DNA from: Chthoniobacter flavus
GTDB lineage: Bacteria > Verrucomicrobiota > Verrucomicrobiia > Chthoniobacterales > Terrimicrobiaceae
Direction: 5' to 3'
Length of the DNA: 64,000 bases
Assembly (NCBI GenBank): GCA_945883435.1
Contig: CAMCXK010000001.1
Coordinates: 1-64,000, forward strand
Shown piece after piece: positions 60,701 through 64,000 of this stretch (position 1 is its first letter; every line of letters starts with the position of its first letter). The notes beneath the pieces are model-generated. The model did not search any database, was not told the DNA's origin, and saw only the letters and a program-made list of their open reading frames with translations. A program made the position numbers and the translations under genes.

Positions 60701-62670
60701 ATGCGGGGAGCTGCGCGCGGGAGCTGCAGTTTGAAAATCGAGCCCTTGCCTGGCGAGCTGCTGGCAGTGATGTCGCCTCCAAGGAGACGGGCGAAGCGCC
60801 GGCTGATGGCCAAGCCGAGACCCGTGCCTCCGAACTTGCGTGTGGTCGAATCGTCGGCCTGGGTGAAGGGTTCGAACAGCCGGGCCAATTGGTCCGGAGT
60901 CATGCCGATACCGGTGTCCATGACTTGAAAGCTGATGGTGCCGGGCTCCCCCGGCGAGACCTCGACGGTTACGGCGCCGTCGCGGGTGAATTTGCAGGCG
61001 TTGGAGACCAGATTGAGAAGAGCCTGTTTGATTTTTCCGCTGTCGCTCCGCATCGGAAGGGGCCCGGCGGGCAGATTGAAGGCCAGCGAGTTGGCATTTT
61101 TACGGGCGAGGGGAACGGCCATCGATTCGACCTCCCGCACGATCGTTGCCGCATCGAAGTCTTCCATTTGAACCATCATCTTTCCCGCCTCGATTTTTGA
61201 GAGGTCGAGCACTCCGTTGATGAGATCCAGAAGATGCCGCGCGGAGGAGAGAATTTTTTCCAGATCCGCCGCATCGTCCGGCCGGCTTGGAGCGGCGTCC
61301 TCGGCCAGCATTTCCGCGTAGCCGATGATGGCATTGAGCGGCGTCCGGAGTTCGTGGCTCATGTTTGCCAGAAAAGCGCTCTTGGCCTGGTTCGCAAGGG
61401 TCGCCTCGTCGCGGGCGGATTCCGCTTCGGCAACCGCGATTTCGAGTTGGGCGGTGCGCTGGCAAACCGTGGCCTCGAGCGAGTGGTTGAGGTCGGCCAG
61501 TTCATGCTCTCGGGCGAGGATACGGCGTGCCATCGATTGGAAATTGCCGGCGAGTTGGCCGATTTCATCCCCGCGAGAGGCCAGAGAGTCCAGCATGGCA
61601 GGGTCGAGCCGGCGCTGTTCCAGGGCGCTGGCGGCGAGCCCGAGTCCGGTGATCGGGCGCGTGAGCTGGCGGGAGACGAGAAAAGCCGCCATGAGAACGA
61701 CAAGGATGCCTGCGGAGCCGATGGCCACCGTGGTCCAAACGACACGCATGACCGGAGCGAGAATGACGCTCTCGGGAACATTCAGCACCATCTTCCACCC
61801 GGTTATTGGAGCCGTGGCCCAGCAGGCGAGAAAGGTTCGGCCATTGTGGCGGAAATGGGCGGCCCCCTCCGGAGAGGAGGAGATGGCGGGCCCGTCGGGG
61901 AGTATCAAGGCATCCGCCCCGTCGAATCCCTGCCGCACCACGAGTGATTGGTCGGGGTGGGAGATGATTTTTCCCGAGGCGCTGAGAAGGTAGGCTGTTT
62001 GGTGCTCGTCCAGAGTGTTGTGAAGCGACATGTGGGTTTGCACAACCAGCTCTTGTATTTCCTTCAAGGCGAGGTCTGCTCCCGCGACGCCGATTAGAGA
62101 ACCGTCGGCCGCCTCGACCGGGACCGTGATACTGACCATTCCCTCCTCGCCCGATCCCGTGTCGAAGTAGGGTTCGGTGTAGGTTGTTTTCCGGGACTGC
62201 TTCGGACCGGCATACCAGGGTTGCTTTTGAAAATCGTATTGGATGGGGGTCGGGGCCGGCCAGTCCTTGCGGCAAAAGTAAAGCGAGGCGCCGGGAGCGC
62301 GCCAATCGCTGTTCTCGTAGGCCATCGAGACCCCGTAGAGCCCGGGGGTTTTGAGCAGAAGGGAACGCAGGAAGGCGGACATGTCCGGGTGGGGAATGGC
62401 GGATTGGGATTCCTGAAGGGCGGCGATGGACTTTGGAAAAGCCACCATTCCCGAGACGATATCGTCGAGTTGGCGCGCAGAGTCGCGCACTTCATCGAGG
62501 GCACGCGACTCCGCCAGGCGGAGGAGTTCCGCCCGGGCGAGGTGGAAGCCCGCCCAGACCGTGACTGCCAGAGCGGCGATTGCAGAGGCTCCAAACGCCA
62601 GCAGGAGGCGTTGTCCGATGCCGAACCCCGCCCTGCGCGGGACGGGAGGGGAGGGGTCGGAGGCACTCAT
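60697..62670 (-). CDS. Membrane sensor histidine kinase with Cache-type sensor domain
   Basis: A 657-residue histidine kinase. Membrane helices at about 22-45 and 310-335 enclose a periplasmic Cache domain ('[20 protein letters not shown]', '[20 protein letters not shown]'). Next come a HAMP domain ('[20 protein letters not shown]'), a coiled coil, the phospho-acceptor H439 in '[20 protein letters not shown]', and the ATPase boxes '[17 protein letters not shown]', '[20 protein letters not shown]' and '[20 protein letters not shown]'. No receiver domain or response regulator is adjacent. It lies just downstream of a STAS/RsbW/RsbU-like set, so it may sense a signal for that switch (inference). 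Confidence 0.93.
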   Translation of the reverse strand: MSASDPSPPVPRRAGFGIGQRLLLAFGASAIAALAVTVWAGFHLARAELLRLAESRALDEVRDSARQLDDIVSGMVAFPKSIAALQESQSAIPHPDMSAFLRSLLLKTPGLYGVSMAYENSDWRAPGASLYFCRKDWPAPTPIQYDFQKQPWYAGPKQSRKTTYTEPYFDTGSGEEGMVSITVPVEAADGSLIGVAGADLALKEIQELVVQTHMSLHNTLDEHQTAYLLSASGKIISHPDQSLVVRQGFDGADALILPDGPAISSSPEGAAHFRHNGRTFLACWATAPITGWKMVLNVPESVILAPVMRVVWTTVAIGSAGILVVLMAAFLVSRQLTRPITGLGLAASALEQRRLDPAMLDSLASRGDEIGQLAGNFQSMARRILAREHELADLNHSLEATVCQRTAQLEIAVAEAESARDEATLANQAKSAFLANMSHELRTPLNAIIGYAEMLAEDAAPSRPDDAADLEKILSSARHLLDLINGVLDLSKIEAGKMMVQMEDFDAATIVREVESMAVPLARKNANSLAFNLPAGPLPMRSDSGKIKQALLNLVSNACKFTRDGAVTVEVSPGEPGTISFQVMDTGIGMTPDQLARLFEPFTQADDSTTRKFGGTGLGLAISRRFARLLGGDITASSSPGKGSIFKLQLPRAAPRI

Positions 62671-62679
62671 GCAACAGAC

Positions 62680-63297
62680 TCAGGGATTCATTCCGCGGGC
62701 AATGTCGGAATCCGCGCCGCGGGCGATGAAATGGCCGAGTCCGGCGGTTTCCAAGGCGCTCGAGACGGCTGGCGACGGGTTGAGGAACAGCACGCGGCCC
62801 TTGCGGGCGGCCGCGCTCTTGACGGCGGTGAGCAGCAGCCGGATTCCCAGCGAGGAAAGAAGGTCGGTGGTGGAAAAATCGATCAGCACGCGAAAGCCGT
62901 CCCGCTCGAAAAAGTTTCGAAATTCCTTTTCCACGACCGCCACTCCGCGCATGTCGAGGTGGCCGGCGAGGGAGAGGTGCGTGACACCGTTGATTTCCCG
63001 GGATACGAGCCGGACGGTCTCCGGCTTGGGCGGGATGTTTTCGAGCAGCGCTTCGATGTGCCGCTCGCGGAGCCGGTTGACGGCGAGGTGGAGAAGATCG
63101 AGACCGGTTGGGTCGATGTGGCGGAGGCGGGCGATTTCAATGACCACCCTGGAAGGGGCGCATTCGATGGCGTGTGAGGTGTGTTCCTCCAAAGTGCTTC
63201 GGCCTGATTGGTCCAAGGACCCGTCCAACTGAAGCACCGCTTCGAGAGCGCCGCCGGGGAGGTTTTTTTTGTGAAGCGTAACGGTGAGTTTGGTCAT
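62680..63297 (-). CDS. Double-STAS anti-sigma factor antagonist
   Basis: A 205-residue protein of two STAS domains in a row. Domain 1 (about residues 15-90) has 'VLQLDGSLDQSGRSTLEEHT' and 'LRHIDPTGLDLLHLAVNRLR', with Thr at the usual phospho-serine position. Domain 2 (about 105-195) has 'THLSLAGHLDMRGVAVVEKE' and 'FSTTDLLSSLGIRLLLTAVK', with the expected Ser. STAS proteins bind RsbW-type kinases when unphosphorylated and so release a sigma factor or other partner. ATG at 63297 overlaps the RsbW-like stop by four bases. Confidence 0.87.
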   Translation of the reverse strand: MTKLTVTLHKKNLPGGALEAVLQLDGSLDQSGRSTLEEHTSHAIECAPSRVVIEIARLRHIDPTGLDLLHLAVNRLRERHIEALLENIPPKPETVRLVSREINGVTHLSLAGHLDMRGVAVVEKEFRNFFERDGFRVLIDFSTTDLLSSLGIRLLLTAVKSAAARKGRVLFLNPSPAVSSALETAGLGHFIARGADSDIARGMNP

Positions 63298-63707
63298 GGG
63301 CGGGTTTTCCAAAGTTTGAGCCGGTTTGTGTTGCCGATGCGCCGATATTCGATCCCGTCGCTCCATTTTCGCAAGAGTGGAATGCCGAGGCCGCCGGGTT
63401 CCCGCTCGTTGAGCGGGAGTCCGGTGTCAGGGGCGGGGTGGAGAAGCGGATTGAAGGGAGTGCCAAGGTCCTCGAAAACGGCTTCCAGACGCGTGTGGTC
63501 ATTCAAATCAAGCTGAATCGACAGCATACCGGGACAGCCGTCCGGATGCGCGTATTTCGCAAAGTTCGTTCCGATTTCCTCGACGGCAAGCAGGGCGAGT
63601 GGACGGGCCCAGTCGCTTTCGGGGTTGGAATCCATCCATGCGGCGACCGATTCCAGGGCTTTGTGGATTTCCTCGATGCGGTTGGGAACGGTCAGCGAAA
63701 GGGACAT
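63294..63707 (-). CDS. RsbW-like anti-sigma regulatory serine/threonine kinase
   Basis: A 137-residue HATPase_c_2 (RsbW/SpoIIAB) protein. The N-box is 'LLAVEEIGTNFAKYAHPDG', the next box 'VFEDLGTPFNPLLHP', and the G-box 'EREPGGLGIPLLRKWSDGIE'. It should phosphorylate the STAS partner and hold a sigma factor or other target inactive. It is coupled to the STAS gene by ATGA and starts two bases after the phosphatase stop, so the module is phosphatase-kinase-antagonist. No sigma factor gene is in the window. Confidence 0.9.
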   Translation of the reverse strand: MSLSLTVPNRIEEIHKALESVAAWMDSNPESDWARPLALLAVEEIGTNFAKYAHPDGCPGMLSIQLDLNDHTRLEAVFEDLGTPFNPLLHPAPDTGLPLNEREPGGLGIPLLRKWSDGIEYRRIGNTNRLKLWKTRP

Positions 63708-63709
63708 GG

Positions 63710-64000
63710 TTAGAATTCCACGGCGAGAATTGAAAAATCGTCTTCCAGGGACCCGCTCCCGCGCATGGAGAGGGCATGTATTTCAAGTTGGTCCAGGGCC
63801 TCCGCATTCCGCGATTTGGCGGCCAGAAAATCCACCAATCCGTTGAAATCCCAAGAGGGTCCGCCGGGTGGCTGAATTTCGTAGCAACCGTCGCTGCAGA
63901 CAAAGAGGCGGTCGCCCGGAGCAATCGGGTGGGAGGCCTCCTTGTAGGGGGTGTTTTCCAGCACGCCGACGATCAATCCCTCCGTGGAAAGGCGCTTGGG
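63710..64000 (-). CDS. RsbU-like PP2C/SpoIIE phosphatase, C-terminal end only
   Basis: The last 96 codons of a SpoIIE-type serine phosphatase, cut by the window edge. 'LIVGVLENTPYKE' and 'IAPGDRLFVCSDGCYEIQPP' match the conserved C-terminal part, including the SDG metal-binding Asp. The end 'SGSLEDDFSILAVEF' carries the final D-D-x-S-x-L motif. Such phosphatases dephosphorylate the STAS antagonist and switch the system on. The sensor part of the protein lies outside the window. Confidence 0.87.
   Translation of the reverse strand, partial: PKRLSTEGLIVGVLENTPYKEASHPIAPGDRLFVCSDGCYEIQPPGGPSWDFNGLVDFLAAKSRNAEALDQLEIHALSMRGSGSLEDDFSILAVEF

Overview
The window is a GC-rich chromosomal segment, most likely from the phylum Verrucomicrobiota. 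The evidence is a complete Amuc_1098-1102-type pilus operon (described from Akkermansia), a TIGR02597-family secreted protein, a PEP-CTERM protein, a DUF1800/DUF1501 pair, an alanine/lysine-rich H1-like protein and lipid A genes. I could not make a finer placement. Genes are tightly packed, often with 4-base ATGA or TTGA overlaps. I saw no rRNA, tRNA, CRISPR array or transposase. No gene-free stretch exceeds 200 bases; the longest is 49722-49914.

Layout. 1-2.2 kb: rnd (cut by the window edge), nuoC, nuoB. 2.2-4.9 kb: DUF1501/DUF1800 pair. 5.0-12.2 kb: a rhamnose-to-lactate island (deoR-type regulator, rhaB, lutA, lutB, lutC on the minus strand, divergent from rhaEW). 12.3-16.5 kb: serine-palmitoyltransferase-like enzyme, GNAT-like acyltransferase and MsbA-like exporter, a candidate sphingolipid cassette. 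16.5-18.5 kb: an AT-rich orphan exported protein. 18.7-28.0 kb: the Amuc-type pilus operon with two tandem secretins. 28-30.5 kb: uxs, ilvC, ilvN, reading into the pilus operon. 30.6-31.1 kb: terminator, H1-like gene and a cluster of DnaA-box-like sites. 31.1-33.1 kb: coaC, gmk, yicC.

33.2-40.6 kb: polysaccharide deacetylase and an exopolysaccharide export locus (beta-barrel, Wzc-like kinase, Wza-like protein, NusG/RfaH-like factor, TPR-GT41 glycosyltransferase). 40.6-44.0 kb: small membrane protein, deoxyhypusine-synthase-like enzyme, metF, UDP-galactopyranose mutase. 44-49.7 kb: hisC, a frameshifted LysR gene, pirin, Old Yellow Enzyme, and a lipoprotein/CsgG-like pair. 49.9-51.6 kb: AT-rich PEP-CTERM and TIGR02597 genes. 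51.7-54.9 kb: 2-oxoacid dehydrogenase E2, E1beta, E1alpha. 55-58.5 kb: SRPBCC protein, lpxK, thrB, LpxH-like phosphatase. 58.2-64 kb: nuclease-helicase fusion, sensor kinase, dual-STAS protein, RsbW-like kinase and the end of an RsbU-like phosphatase.

The parts fit a Gram-negative, sugar-using, surface-polymer-producing bacterium. Rhamnose is phosphorylated and split, and its lactaldehyde half leaves as lactate, which LutABC oxidises. Envelope functions (lipid A, possible sphingolipid, exopolysaccharide, pilus, PEP-CTERM) dominate. The most notable items are the duplicated-secretin pilus operon, the DnaA-box cluster at a strand switch, the one-base frameshift in the LysR gene, the candidate sphingolipid cassette, and the near absence of Shine-Dalgarno sequences.
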